Origin: Candidatus Parcubacteria bacterium
GTDB taxonomy: Bacteria > Patescibacteriota > Patescibacteriia > UBA1558 > GWA2-36-10
Assembly: GCA_003599205.1 (NCBI GenBank)
Contig: QZJA01000020.1
Coordinates: 1 to 31,240, forward strand
DNA: 31,240 nucleotides
Reading direction: 5' to 3'
In this document: in pieces, positions 15,034 through 21,619 of the stretch
Numbering within the stretch: the stretch's first letter is position 1
How the letters are laid out: every line of letters begins with the position of its first letter
Notes under the pieces: generated by a model
What the model saw: the letters and a program-made list of their open reading frames with translations, nothing else
Told to the model about the DNA's origin: nothing
The model's database searches: none
Made by a program: the position numbers and the translations under genes

Positions 15034-15109
15034 TGGTAGCGGGGGTCGGACTCGAACCGACGACCTCCAGGTTATGGGCCTGGCGAGCTGCCAACTGCTC
15101 TACCCCGCG
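15034..15109 (-). tRNA. Initiator tRNA-fMet(CAT)
   Basis: 76 nt with encoded CCA. Initiator marks are the unpaired 1-72 position (C1-U72; acceptor CGCGGGG/CCCCGCT) and the A11-U24 D-stem pair (GAGC/GCTC). Anticodon arm is CCAGG-CCCATAA-CCTGG, so position 33 reads C instead of the usual U, and pair 29-41 is A-U rather than G-C. Confidence 0.9.
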
Positions 15110-15130
15110 TTATGGAAAATATTTTGTAAA

Positions 15131-15207
15131 TGGTCGGGGTGATCAGATTTGAACTGACGACCTTACGCACCCCATGCGCACGCGCTAGCCAACTGCGCTA
15201 CACCCCG
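15131..15207 (-). tRNA. tRNA-Pro(GGG)
   Basis: 77 nt with encoded CCA. CGGGGTG/CACCCCG acceptor with the proline-typical C1-G72. Anticodon arm TGCGC-ATGGGGT-GCGTA places GGG at 34-36. T loop TTCAAAT. Confidence 0.9.
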
Positions 15208-15382
15208 CCTACGCCCCTTAGGCTTTGGTGGGGTTTATCCATCCTAGCCCATGGGATAAAATTTATACTTTTGGGTAACCGTCCTACGAAGCTTTAGCGT
15301 AGTAGGACGCTACACCCCGTAAAGTATCAAAAGTATAAAGGATAATGTCTTGCTTGGCAAGGTTGCAATCAGACAAAATAAG
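15208..15382. repeat. Nested palindromes between tRNA-Pro and tRNA-Ala
   Basis: Outer perfect 12-bp inverted repeat tttatacttttg (15262-15273) / caaaagtataaa (15328-15339). It encloses an inner 8-bp repeat (cgtcctac...gtaggacg, about 15289-15309). A further hairpin tttatcc/ggataaa lies at 15234-15260. Positions 15308-15319 exactly copy the 12 bases at the 5' end of tRNA-Pro (15196-15207). No ORF or further tRNA is seen. Confidence 0.7.
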
Positions 15383-15459
15383 TGGTGGACCCAAGGAGAC
15401 TTGAACTCCTGACCTCTTCCATGCCATGGAAGCGTTCTAGCCAACTGAACTATGGGCCC
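15383..15459 (-). tRNA. tRNA-Ala(GGC)
   Basis: 77 nt with encoded CCA. Acceptor GGGCCCA/TGGGTCC contains the G3-U70 alanine identity pair. Anticodon arm CTTCC-ATGGCAT-GGAAG, anticodon GGC. Confidence 0.95.
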
Positions 15460-15550
15460 TTCTACGCTTTCACTCTGTTCAAGCTTTGTAGGGCAGACTA
15501 TTTATAAAAATATGTGGTCTGACATCCAGAGCTCCCTCAGGAGCGAAGGA

Positions 15551-15637
15551 TGGTACCGAAGAGAGGACTTGAACCTCCACGGGGTTGCCCCCACTGGATT
15601 TTGAGTCCAGCGCGTCTACCAGTTCCGCCACTTCGGC
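15551..15637 (-). tRNA. tRNA-Leu(CAA)
   Basis: 87 nt with encoded CCA and the long variable arm of a class II tRNA (GGGG-CAA-CCCC). Anticodon arm CTGGA-CTCAAAA-TCCAG, anticodon CAA. Acceptor GCCGAAG/CTTCGGT has a G1-U72 wobble. First gene of the cluster. Confidence 0.95.
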
Positions 15638-15655
15638 TTATAAATAACATGGATG

Positions 15656-15684
15656 ATTTTACAATAAAATCAAAATTTAGTCAA
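15656..15684 (-). promoter_or_regulatory. tRNA cluster promoter
   Basis: Minus-strand TTGACT (15684-15679), 17-base spacer, TAAAAT (15661-15656). Predicted +1 is about 15649, 12 bases before tRNA-Leu. Confidence 0.6.
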
Positions 15685-15701
15685 TATTCACTTGGTTTTA
15701 T

Positions 15702-15731
15702 TTGGCTGAGAATAATAGGCTATGTTATAAT
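15702..15731 (+). promoter_or_regulatory. acyP promoter
   Basis: TTGGCT (15702-15707), 18-base spacer, TATAAT (15726-15731). Predicted leader is about 26 bases without a Shine-Dalgarno sequence. Confidence 0.5.
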
Positions 15732-15763
15732 GAAATAGCTGATAATTAGTAAAATTTAGAATA

Positions 15764-16039
15764 ATGGAAGAAAAACATTTGGATATAAAAATTTTTGGTA
15801 AAGTTCAAGGGGTTGGTTTTAGAGAATTTATCAAAGAGCGAGCATTAGAATTTGGTATCAATGGCACAGTCAGAAATCACGAAAGTGGCTACGTAGAAAT
15901 ATCTGCCGAAGGCGAAGAAGCTGCTCTTGATCAGTTTATTGAGGAATGTCGCAAAGGCTCAAACTGGGCCGAAGTGATAGATATAAAAATAAAAGATGGC
16001 AAAAAGAAAAATTTTAGCTCTTTTAGTATCATGTTATAA
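15764..16039 (+). CDS. acyP: Acylphosphatase
   Basis: 91 residues, a single acylphosphatase domain of normal length. The phosphate-binding loop is 'GKVQGVGFREF' with catalytic Arg20; catalytic Asn38 is in 'GTVRNHESGYVEI'. It hydrolyses carboxyl-phosphate bonds (acyl phosphates such as acetyl or carbamoyl phosphate). It starts a short + strand unit with the YtxJ-like gene and xth, with gaps of 20 and 12 bases. Confidence 0.95.
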   Translation: MEEKHLDIKIFGKVQGVGFREFIKERALEFGINGTVRNHESGYVEISAEGEEAALDQFIEECRKGSNWAEVIDIKIKDGKKKNFSSFSIML

Positions 16040-16059
16040 AATAAGTTTAAATAAATTTT

Positions 16060-16398
16060 ATGTTTAAGCTTTTGGAAACAGAATCAGAATGGAATGAACT
16101 TTTGGCAAACAATGATATTTTGATTTTGTTCAAACATAGTAGGACTTCACCGGTGTCAGTGGATGCTAGAGAAAGACTCAAAGCAGTAGAATATCTGATA
16201 CCAAATATTTATCAAATAGTGGTTCAGGACAGTGAAGCCTTGTCTCAACTAATAGCCAACGAATTAGGTATTGAGCACCAGAGCCCGCAATTGTTGGTAA
16301 TAAAAGACGGACGTGTAGTTTATCATAGAGATGATGGTGATGTAAAAGGAGACCAGTTAGTTGATTTTGTCAAAAATTTGCAAAGAGAAAGTAAATAA
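16060..16398 (+). CDS. YtxJ-like thioredoxin-fold protein lacking the redox cysteine
   Basis: 112 residues. 'ILILFKHSRTSPVSVDARERL' and 'ELGIEHQSPQLLVIKDGRVVYHRDDGDV' follow the YtxJ (monothiol bacilliredoxin, DUF2847) pattern of a thioredoxin fold. In that family, as I know it, the sequence reads KHS-x-x-C-P-(I/V)-S; here the Cys position is Ser30 and there is no Cys anywhere in the protein. It therefore cannot do thiol exchange and may be a binding or structural relative. It lies between acylphosphatase and exonuclease III, probably in one transcript. Confidence 0.8.
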   Translation: MFKLLETESEWNELLANNDILILFKHSRTSPVSVDARERLKAVEYLIPNIYQIVVQDSEALSQLIANELGIEHQSPQLLVIKDGRVVYHRDDGDVKGDQLVDFVKNLQRESK

Positions 16399-16410
16399 AT
16401 TTTTAGTAGC

Positions 16411-17163
16411 ATGAAAATATTATCTTGGAATATAAATGGTATTAGGGCGGCAGTACGCAAAGGTTTTGTTGATTTTTTGAAAAAAGAAAAACCAGATATT
16501 ATTGCTCTACAGGAAATAAAAATTTCTGATGTGGCCAGAGCACAGGAAAGTTTTGATTTTGTTGGCTATCAGGAGTTTTATAATAGTGCCCAGCGTCCTG
16601 GTTATAGTGGTACAGCTTTTTTGGTTAAAGACGGGATAAGAGTAAAATATCTACCTTCATTGTCCTGGGATGATGAGGGTCGGGTTCAGGTTTTGGATCT
16701 GGGAAAATATTATCTAGCTAATATTTATTTTCCTAATGCCAAAGATGACCTTAGTCGGCTGGCTTGGAAGATAAAATGGAATGATAAATTATTGCTTTAT
16801 TTTAAAAAAATCGCCGCGAGCAAACCATTAATAGTAACTGGTGATTATAATGTTGCTCATCAGGAAATAGACTTGGCTCGGCCAAAGCCAAATATTGGTA
16901 ATGCCGGTTTTACCAATGAAGAGCGAGCTTGGATGAGTAAATTTTTATCTCAAGGATTCAAAGACACTTTTAGAGAAATACACCCAAATAAAATTCAGTA
17001 TTCTTGGTGGAGTTATCGAGGGAGTGCTCGAGCCAACAACGTCGGTTGGAGGATAGACTATTTCTGCGTATCGGCCAATATTTTACAAAAAGTTGATCAG
17101 GCTTTTATCTTAGATCGGATCGTAGGCTCGGATCATGCACCAATTGGTATAGAAATAAAATAA
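16411..17163 (+). CDS. xth: Exodeoxyribonuclease III / AP endonuclease
   Basis: 250 residues, the usual length. It cuts DNA at abasic sites and trims 3' ends during base-excision repair. Metal and catalytic residues are visible: Asn7 (WNINGIR), Glu35 (LQEIK), Asp145 and Asn147 (GDYNVAH), Asp216 (WRIDYF), and Asp241-His242 (GSDHAPI). 'YSWWSYRGSARANNVGWRIDY' is characteristic of the ExoA/ExoIII group. A hairpin terminator follows immediately. Confidence 0.97.
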   Translation: MKILSWNINGIRAAVRKGFVDFLKKEKPDIIALQEIKISDVARAQESFDFVGYQEFYNSAQRPGYSGTAFLVKDGIRVKYLPSLSWDDEGRVQVLDLGKYYLANIYFPNAKDDLSRLAWKIKWNDKLLLYFKKIAASKPLIVTGDYNVAHQEIDLARPKPNIGNAGFTNEERAWMSKFLSQGFKDTFREIHPNKIQYSWWSYRGSARANNVGWRIDYFCVSANILQKVDQAFILDRIVGSDHAPIGIEIK

Positions 17164-17189
17164 AACCCGTCTTTAGAAGGCGGTTTTTT
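17162..17189 (+). terminator. Terminator after xth
   Basis: 11-bp stem 17162-17173 / 17177-17187 with one bulged C and a T-G wobble, loop tag, then a T run. Confidence 0.65.
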
Positions 17190-17215
17190 GTAGTATTTTT
17201 TTGTAAAGTTTATCT

Positions 17216-18337
17216 TTAAAAGATATAGTCAGGATAATAGTTTCTGGCATTCCACAGTAGCCAGCCTTCGGTAGTAGTAGCATTTTCTACTGCGTCAATT
17301 TGAGCATCTATCATAGTGCTGGTGTAGATGGCGCGAAGATTAAAAGCTTGGAGCCAAGGTCTGATTTTGGCTCGTTTGCCCTCTAGATAGGGCTCGCTTA
17401 TTTTGAGGCCATGAGCCACTACTGGCCCAGGGTGTTCGGCTGAGTTGGTGTATCCCAAGTAAGTCAATGGGTAATGTGAAGGGTACATCATGGGGCAGAC
17501 ATAATCAAAATAATCGGCCGCATCAGTTAGGCGTTGTCCAATATTGAGATCATAGTCATCATCGGCATGATCCATAACTAGACCAAAGGTATCAATAGAA
17601 ATATAGGTCTGGTCTGATAAGTTGTCAGATAAAAATTTGTAAAAATCTTTCATCACATCAGCTTTGCTTTTATTTTCAGGTAGGCCATAGCGCATATTGG
17701 CCATATTACCATCACTAGGATAGCGCATGTAGTCAAAATTTATTTCATCAAAACCAATGTCCACCGCTTCTTGAGCAATGGCTAAGTTGTAGCTCCAGAC
17801 ATCTTTATTTTTTGGGTCTACCCAAGCCAATCCTTTATTGTCATACCAAATATTACCGGCTAAAGTTTTCATAGCAGTGTCAGGTCGGGCCGGTGCTAGA
17901 ACTGGATCTTGAAAGACAGTTTGTCTGGCAATCGTATAAATATTGGCTTGGTGGAAGTCAGCGATTATTTTTTTTAGGTCTTTCATCACAACTTTCGCAG
18001 CTTTTATCTTTTGTACTTCAGGGACTTGACTATCATATAGTATATAGCCGGAATAATCTTTGATATCAATTACCACTGAATTGATACGGCTATCTTTCAT
18101 AGCGGCGATGATATTTTTTCTATATTCATCGTTGTTGGCCGATGAAGCAGTTAGATATAAACCGCGGACAGACTCTGGTTTGGCAAATTTTTTTTCTGTT
18201 TCTTCAGTAGTAGTTTTTCCATCTAAATAGGCGTAGCTTGAATTTTTGTAAGGATCATAGCTTAATAGCAAAACACCTGCTATTAGAACTAAATACAGAA
18301 TAGAATAAAACAGGATATTTTTGTTGCTTTTATTCAT
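17216..18337 (-). CDS. DUF4015-type putative glycoside hydrolase, membrane-anchored
   Basis: 373 residues. One N-terminal helix (about 8-26) anchors or exports the protein. The rest is a TIM-barrel-like domain: 'SVRGLYLTASSAN', 'INSVVIDIKDYSGYILYDS', 'IYTIARQTVFQDPVLA', 'NIWYDNKGLAWVDPKNKDVWSYNLAIAQEAVDIGFDEINFDYMRYPSDG', 'DYFDYVCPMMYPSHY'. This matches my knowledge of the DUF4015 putative glycosyl-hydrolase family; the acidic residues in 'FDEINFDYMRYP' are likely catalytic. It acts outside the membrane, presumably on wall or extracellular polysaccharide. The substrate is unknown. It is divergent from the M23 peptidase gene. Confidence 0.9.
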   Translation of the reverse strand: MNKSNKNILFYSILYLVLIAGVLLLSYDPYKNSSYAYLDGKTTTEETEKKFAKPESVRGLYLTASSANNDEYRKNIIAAMKDSRINSVVIDIKDYSGYILYDSQVPEVQKIKAAKVVMKDLKKIIADFHQANIYTIARQTVFQDPVLAPARPDTAMKTLAGNIWYDNKGLAWVDPKNKDVWSYNLAIAQEAVDIGFDEINFDYMRYPSDGNMANMRYGLPENKSKADVMKDFYKFLSDNLSDQTYISIDTFGLVMDHADDDYDLNIGQRLTDAADYFDYVCPMMYPSHYPLTYLGYTNSAEHPGPVVAHGLKISEPYLEGKRAKIRPWLQAFNLRAIYTSTMIDAQIDAVENATTTEGWLLWNARNYYPDYIF

Positions 18338-18343
18338 GTACTA

Positions 18344-18371
18344 ATTATAGCAGAAAATTCATAGTGGACAA
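18344..18371 (-). promoter_or_regulatory. Promoter of the DUF4015 gene, leaderless
   Basis: Minus-strand TTGTCC (18371-18366), 16-base spacer, then extended -10 TGCTATAAT (hexamer 18349-18344). Predicted +1 is 18337, the A of the ATG. Confidence 0.6.
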
Positions 18372-18393
18372 TCTGGGTCTTTTTAATTAAAAT
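18365..18393 (+). promoter_or_regulatory. Promoter of the M23 gene, leaderless
   Basis: TGGACA (18365-18370), 17-base spacer, TAAAAT (18388-18393). Predicted +1 is 18400, one base before the ATG. The -35 overlaps the -35 of the divergent promoter. Confidence 0.55.
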
Positions 18394-18400
18394 ATAGTAT

Positions 18401-19621
18401 ATGAAATATATTATTAGTATATTGCTTATTATAGGCGTTATTATAGCTGGCCGCTTTATTTTTTTTAGCAAAAATAGCCCGGAAACCTCTTTGGAGCCGG
18501 TTTCTCAGGTTCAAGCCAAGGATTTTGACAGAGAACAAACGGTTGATATTGAATCAGGTATGACTTTTTCTGATATTTGTGCTCAAGTTGGCATAGATCA
18601 TGCTATTATGCTGGAAATGGCTGAGGCTAGTTCTGAAGTTTATGATTTAGCTAAAGTGCGAGTTGGTCGTAAAATGAAATTTTATTTTGATCGAGAAACA
18701 GGTGTTTTTACTAAGTTGATCTATCCTATTGATACAGAAGAGGAATTATTTGTTACTCCACAAGAAGACGGTAGTTTTTTGGCTGAGCGTAAAGATATAG
18801 AATATGAAGTTGTAGTCAAAAAAGCCGAAGGCACTATTGATTCTTCACTTTATGAATCAGCGGCCGAGCAGGATACAGACGTTAGAGCTATTATTGATTT
18901 GGCAGAAATTTTTGCTTGGACAATTGATTTTGGTGTTGGTATCAGAGAAGGTGACACTTATAAGTTTATTTTTGAAGAGAGGTATCGCAACGGCGAATAC
19001 GTGATGCCAGGAAAAATTTTGGCTGCTCAGTTTGTCAACGATGGTCGTTTGGTAGAGGGATATTATTTTTCTGAGGGACAAAATGAGGAAGGTGTACTTG
19101 AAGATGGTTATTATAACCCCGCGGGTGAATCTCTGCAGAGAATATTTTTGAAAAATCCGGTTGAGTTTAGATATATAAGTTCAGGCTTTACTACTGGCCC
19201 TCGCTATATTGCGGAGTTTTCTGCTTATACTTCATCTCATCGGGCTATTGATTATGTGGCTGGTACAGGTACGCCAGTTAGAGCGGTTGGTGATGGCACT
19301 GTTATGTCAGCTGGCTGGAATAGTGGTGGCTATGGCAACTTGATCAAAATCAGGCACAATGAAACTTATAGTACCAATTACGCTCATCTTTCTAAAATTT
19401 ATGTCAAAGCTGGTCAGCACGTTACGCAAGGAGATGTTATTGGTGCAGTTGGCTCTACTGGCTACTCTACTGGTCCACATCTTCATTATGAGATGGTACA
19501 AAATGGCACCAAGATAAATCCTTTAACTATAGAGTTTCCAGCTAGTGAAGGTATAGCAGAAGATGAGATGGAAGAATTTTCTCAAGCTATAGTCAAATTA
19601 CAAGAGCAATTAAATAATTAA
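18401..19621 (+). CDS. M23-family (LytM-type) metallopeptidase
   Basis: 406 residues. N-terminal membrane anchor (2-23), then an OapA/LysM-like region (about 45-120), a linker domain, and the C-terminal peptidase (about 270-380). Zn ligands are His280 and Asp284 ('HRAIDYVAGTGTPVRAVGDGTV') and His362, with His360 of 'PHLHYEM' and His329 of 'YAHL' as catalytic partners. All are present, so it is probably an active cell-wall endopeptidase acting outside the membrane on peptidoglycan crosslinks. The domain order matches cell-wall hydrolases of the NlpD/MepM type. The small membrane protein gene follows after 11 bases. Confidence 0.95.
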   Translation: MKYIISILLIIGVIIAGRFIFFSKNSPETSLEPVSQVQAKDFDREQTVDIESGMTFSDICAQVGIDHAIMLEMAEASSEVYDLAKVRVGRKMKFYFDRETGVFTKLIYPIDTEEELFVTPQEDGSFLAERKDIEYEVVVKKAEGTIDSSLYESAAEQDTDVRAIIDLAEIFAWTIDFGVGIREGDTYKFIFEERYRNGEYVMPGKILAAQFVNDGRLVEGYYFSEGQNEEGVLEDGYYNPAGESLQRIFLKNPVEFRYISSGFTTGPRYIAEFSAYTSSHRAIDYVAGTGTPVRAVGDGTVMSAGWNSGGYGNLIKIRHNETYSTNYAHLSKIYVKAGQHVTQGDVIGAVGSTGYSTGPHLHYEMVQNGTKINPLTIEFPASEGIAEDEMEEFSQAIVKLQEQLNN

Positions 19622-19632
19622 TTTTTAACAAG

Positions 19633-19899
19633 ATGAAAGAATTGCCAAAATTACCCGGTCAGGAACGTCGTTATACTTTACCCGGACAAAAGCCAGTTCA
19701 ATATGATAGAAAAAAATCTTCTTGGCTATTAAATTATAGTTTAAAAGGTATGGCTTTTGGTTTGGCTGTCTCTCTAGGTTATTTTCATTTTTATACAGAT
19801 TATTATTCAGTGAAAATTATTATTTCTTCGGCCGTGTTAGGCTATTTTGTCGGCTGGGCTATTGGCAGTTTTATGTATCGTGACAGATCAGCAGATTAA
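19633..19899 (+). CDS. Small two-helix membrane protein, unknown function
   Basis: 88 residues. A Pro-rich soluble start with two LPGQ repeats (KLPGQERRYTLPGQKPVQY) is followed by two helices ('LKGMAFGLAVSLGYFHFYTDY' and 'VKIIISSAVLGYFVGWAIGSFMY'). No family is recognised. It begins 11 bases after the M23 peptidase, so it is co-transcribed, and it precedes parA, which has its own promoter. Confidence 0.7.
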   Translation: MKELPKLPGQERRYTLPGQKPVQYDRKKSSWLLNYSLKGMAFGLAVSLGYFHFYTDYYSVKIIISSAVLGYFVGWAIGSFMYRDRSAD

Positions 19900-19902
19900 G
19901 CA

Positions 19903-19931
19903 TTGTTAAATAGTGGTATTTTTTGTATAAT
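19903..19931 (+). promoter_or_regulatory. parAB promoter
   Basis: TTGTTA (19903-19908), 17-base spacer, TATAAT (19926-19931). Predicted +1 is 19938 and the ATG is at 19943, so the leader is only about 5 bases. Confidence 0.6.
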
Positions 19932-19942
19932 TAGCTTAGTTT

Positions 19943-20713
19943 ATGGCTAGAATAATATCGGTTGTAAATCAAAAAGGCGGTGTTGGTAAAACAACTACGG
20001 CTGTTAATTTGGCCGCTTGGCTAGCAGAACTGGGCAAGCGGGTTTTAATTGTAGACATTGATCCTCAAGGCAATGCTTCTTCCGGTTTGGGTATTGATTA
20101 TAAAAATATTAGCAAAGGGATGTATGAAGTATTGACTGATGAAAATACCAAAATTACCGAAGCGATAAAATCTCACAAACCAAATTTTCATATCTTACCC
20201 TCAACGCCTGATTTGGCTGGAGCTGGTATTGATTTGGTGGAAGTAAATAATCGTGAATTCAAATTGGAAGAGAATCTAAAAGATATAGTTGATTTGTATG
20301 ATTATATTTTGATAGATAATCCGCCATCCTTGGGGCTTTTGACTATCAATGGGTTGGTAGCAGCCAGAGAAGTCCTTATCCCTGTCCAGTGCGAATATTA
20401 TGCTCTTGAGGGCCTATCACAGTTATTGGAGACAATAGAATTGATCAAAAACCATCTCCAGCCGGATCTCAGGGTGTTGGGAGCAGTTATGACTATGTAT
20501 GATAGTAGAAATAAATTATCCAACGCTGTTTTTGAAGAATTACATAAATTTTTTCCCGCTAAAGTTTTTCGAACCGTTATTCCTAGAAATGTAAAATTGG
20601 CTGAAGCTCCATCTCATGGTTTACCAATTAAAGATTATGACCCAGAATCTATCGGTGCTAATGCTTACAGACGTCTGGCTCAGGAAATAATGTTGTCACA
20701 AATTATTAAATAA
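19943..20713 (+). CDS. parA: Chromosome-partitioning ATPase ParA/Soj
   Basis: 256 residues. Deviant Walker A KGGVGKTT (11-18) with signature Lys11, 'VLIVDIDPQGNASSGLG' (Walker A' region) and 'DYILIDNPPSLG' (Walker B). It is of normal Soj size without an N-terminal regulator domain, as for chromosomal ParA. It binds ATP and DNA non-specifically and moves ParB-parS complexes during segregation. It pairs with parB, which starts 10 bases downstream. Confidence 0.97.
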   Translation: MARIISVVNQKGGVGKTTTAVNLAAWLAELGKRVLIVDIDPQGNASSGLGIDYKNISKGMYEVLTDENTKITEAIKSHKPNFHILPSTPDLAGAGIDLVEVNNREFKLEENLKDIVDLYDYILIDNPPSLGLLTINGLVAAREVLIPVQCEYYALEGLSQLLETIELIKNHLQPDLRVLGAVMTMYDSRNKLSNAVFEELHKFFPAKVFRTVIPRNVKLAEAPSHGLPIKDYDPESIGANAYRRLAQEIMLSQIIK

Positions 20714-20723
20714 AAATAAAAAT

Positions 20724-21590
20724 ATGCCCGCACTTGGAAAAGGCTTAGGCGCACTCATTCCCAATAAAAGCAAAAAAGACAACGAGCAGGTCAATTATTG
20801 GGGTGATGAAGAAACAATTGATAAGCAAAATATTTTGGAAGTTCCACTTGAAGATATTGTTTCCAATCCTTGGCAGCCTAGGACTCATTTTGATAGAGAC
20901 AAACTAGAAGAGTTGGCCGAGTCAATCAAGCAGCACGGTATTTTACAGCCCCTGGTAGTCAGTAAGGAGACAAAAGGCTATCAGCTCATTGCCGGAGAGA
21001 GGCGTTTTAAGGCAGCTCAGTTACTTGGTTTTGCCAAAGTTCCAGTAATAGTTAAGGCAGTCAGTGATAGGGATAAGTTAGAATTATCTATTATAGAAAA
21101 CATACAACGTCGTGATCTCAATCCCATTGAGACAGCTAATGCTTATCAGCGATTGATGGAGGAATTTGGTCTGACTTACGATGAAGTGGCCGAGCAGGTT
21201 GGTAAGGCACCCAGCACGGTCAATAATTTTTTGCGTATTTTGAAGTTACCTTTAGTAATAAAAGAAGCGGTTGAAGAGGGAAAGATTTCTCTTTCTCATG
21301 CTAAACAGATTTTGAGTTATCAGACCAAGTCAGAACAAATCAAAATTTTTAAAAAGATTTTGAAAGAAAATTTGAAGTCGCAAGATTTGATTGAAATGGC
21401 TAAACATGAAGCCATTAAGGCCAAACAAAATAAACCGCGCGATCCAGTTTTGGCTTCTTGGGAAGATAAACTGACTAAAAATTTAGGTGCTAAGACCACT
21501 ATCCAAAAAAGAGGAGAACGAGGAGAGATTACTATTAAATTTTTCTCTCACGCTGAACTCAAAAATATTTTAGATAAATTAGAAAAATAA
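20724..21590 (+). CDS. parB: Chromosome-partitioning protein ParB/Spo0J
   Basis: 288 residues. The N-terminal 'GKGLGALIPNK' is the ParA-stimulating segment seen in Spo0J proteins. The CTPase/ParB domain includes 'NPWQPRTHFDRDKLEELAESIKQHGILQPLVV', 'AGERRFKAAQLLG' and 'IENIQRRDLNPIETANAY'. A helix-turn-helix follows ('LTYDEVAEQVGKAPSTVNNFLRILKLP'), and the C-terminus is a dimerisation domain. It binds parS and spreads as a clamp. No TGTTTCACGTGAAACA-type parS site was noticed in the window, so it must lie elsewhere or be divergent. Confidence 0.97.
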   Translation: MPALGKGLGALIPNKSKKDNEQVNYWGDEETIDKQNILEVPLEDIVSNPWQPRTHFDRDKLEELAESIKQHGILQPLVVSKETKGYQLIAGERRFKAAQLLGFAKVPVIVKAVSDRDKLELSIIENIQRRDLNPIETANAYQRLMEEFGLTYDEVAEQVGKAPSTVNNFLRILKLPLVIKEAVEEGKISLSHAKQILSYQTKSEQIKIFKKILKENLKSQDLIEMAKHEAIKAKQNKPRDPVLASWEDKLTKNLGAKTTIQKRGERGEITIKFFSHAELKNILDKLEK

Positions 21591-21619
21591 AATAAACCCC
21601 GGCAATGCCGAGGTTTATT
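21591..21619. terminator. Bidirectional terminator between parB and rel
   Basis: Stem aataaacc...ggtttatt with inner cggc-aat-gccg and one C-A mismatch. It overlaps the end of rel by a few bases. Confidence 0.75.

Noticed and set aside
15131..15207. Reading the fourth tRNA as a CAT (Met) tRNA
   Set aside because: CAT occurs in the arm, but a proper 5-bp stem only forms with GGG in the loop; the acceptor is proline-like.
14943..15550. CRISPR array in the tRNA spacer region
   Set aside because: The hairpins differ in sequence and spacing; there are no regular direct repeats and no cas genes.
19943..21590. parS site near parAB
   Set aside because: No TGTTTCACGTGAAACA-like 16-mer was found around parAB or elsewhere by eye.
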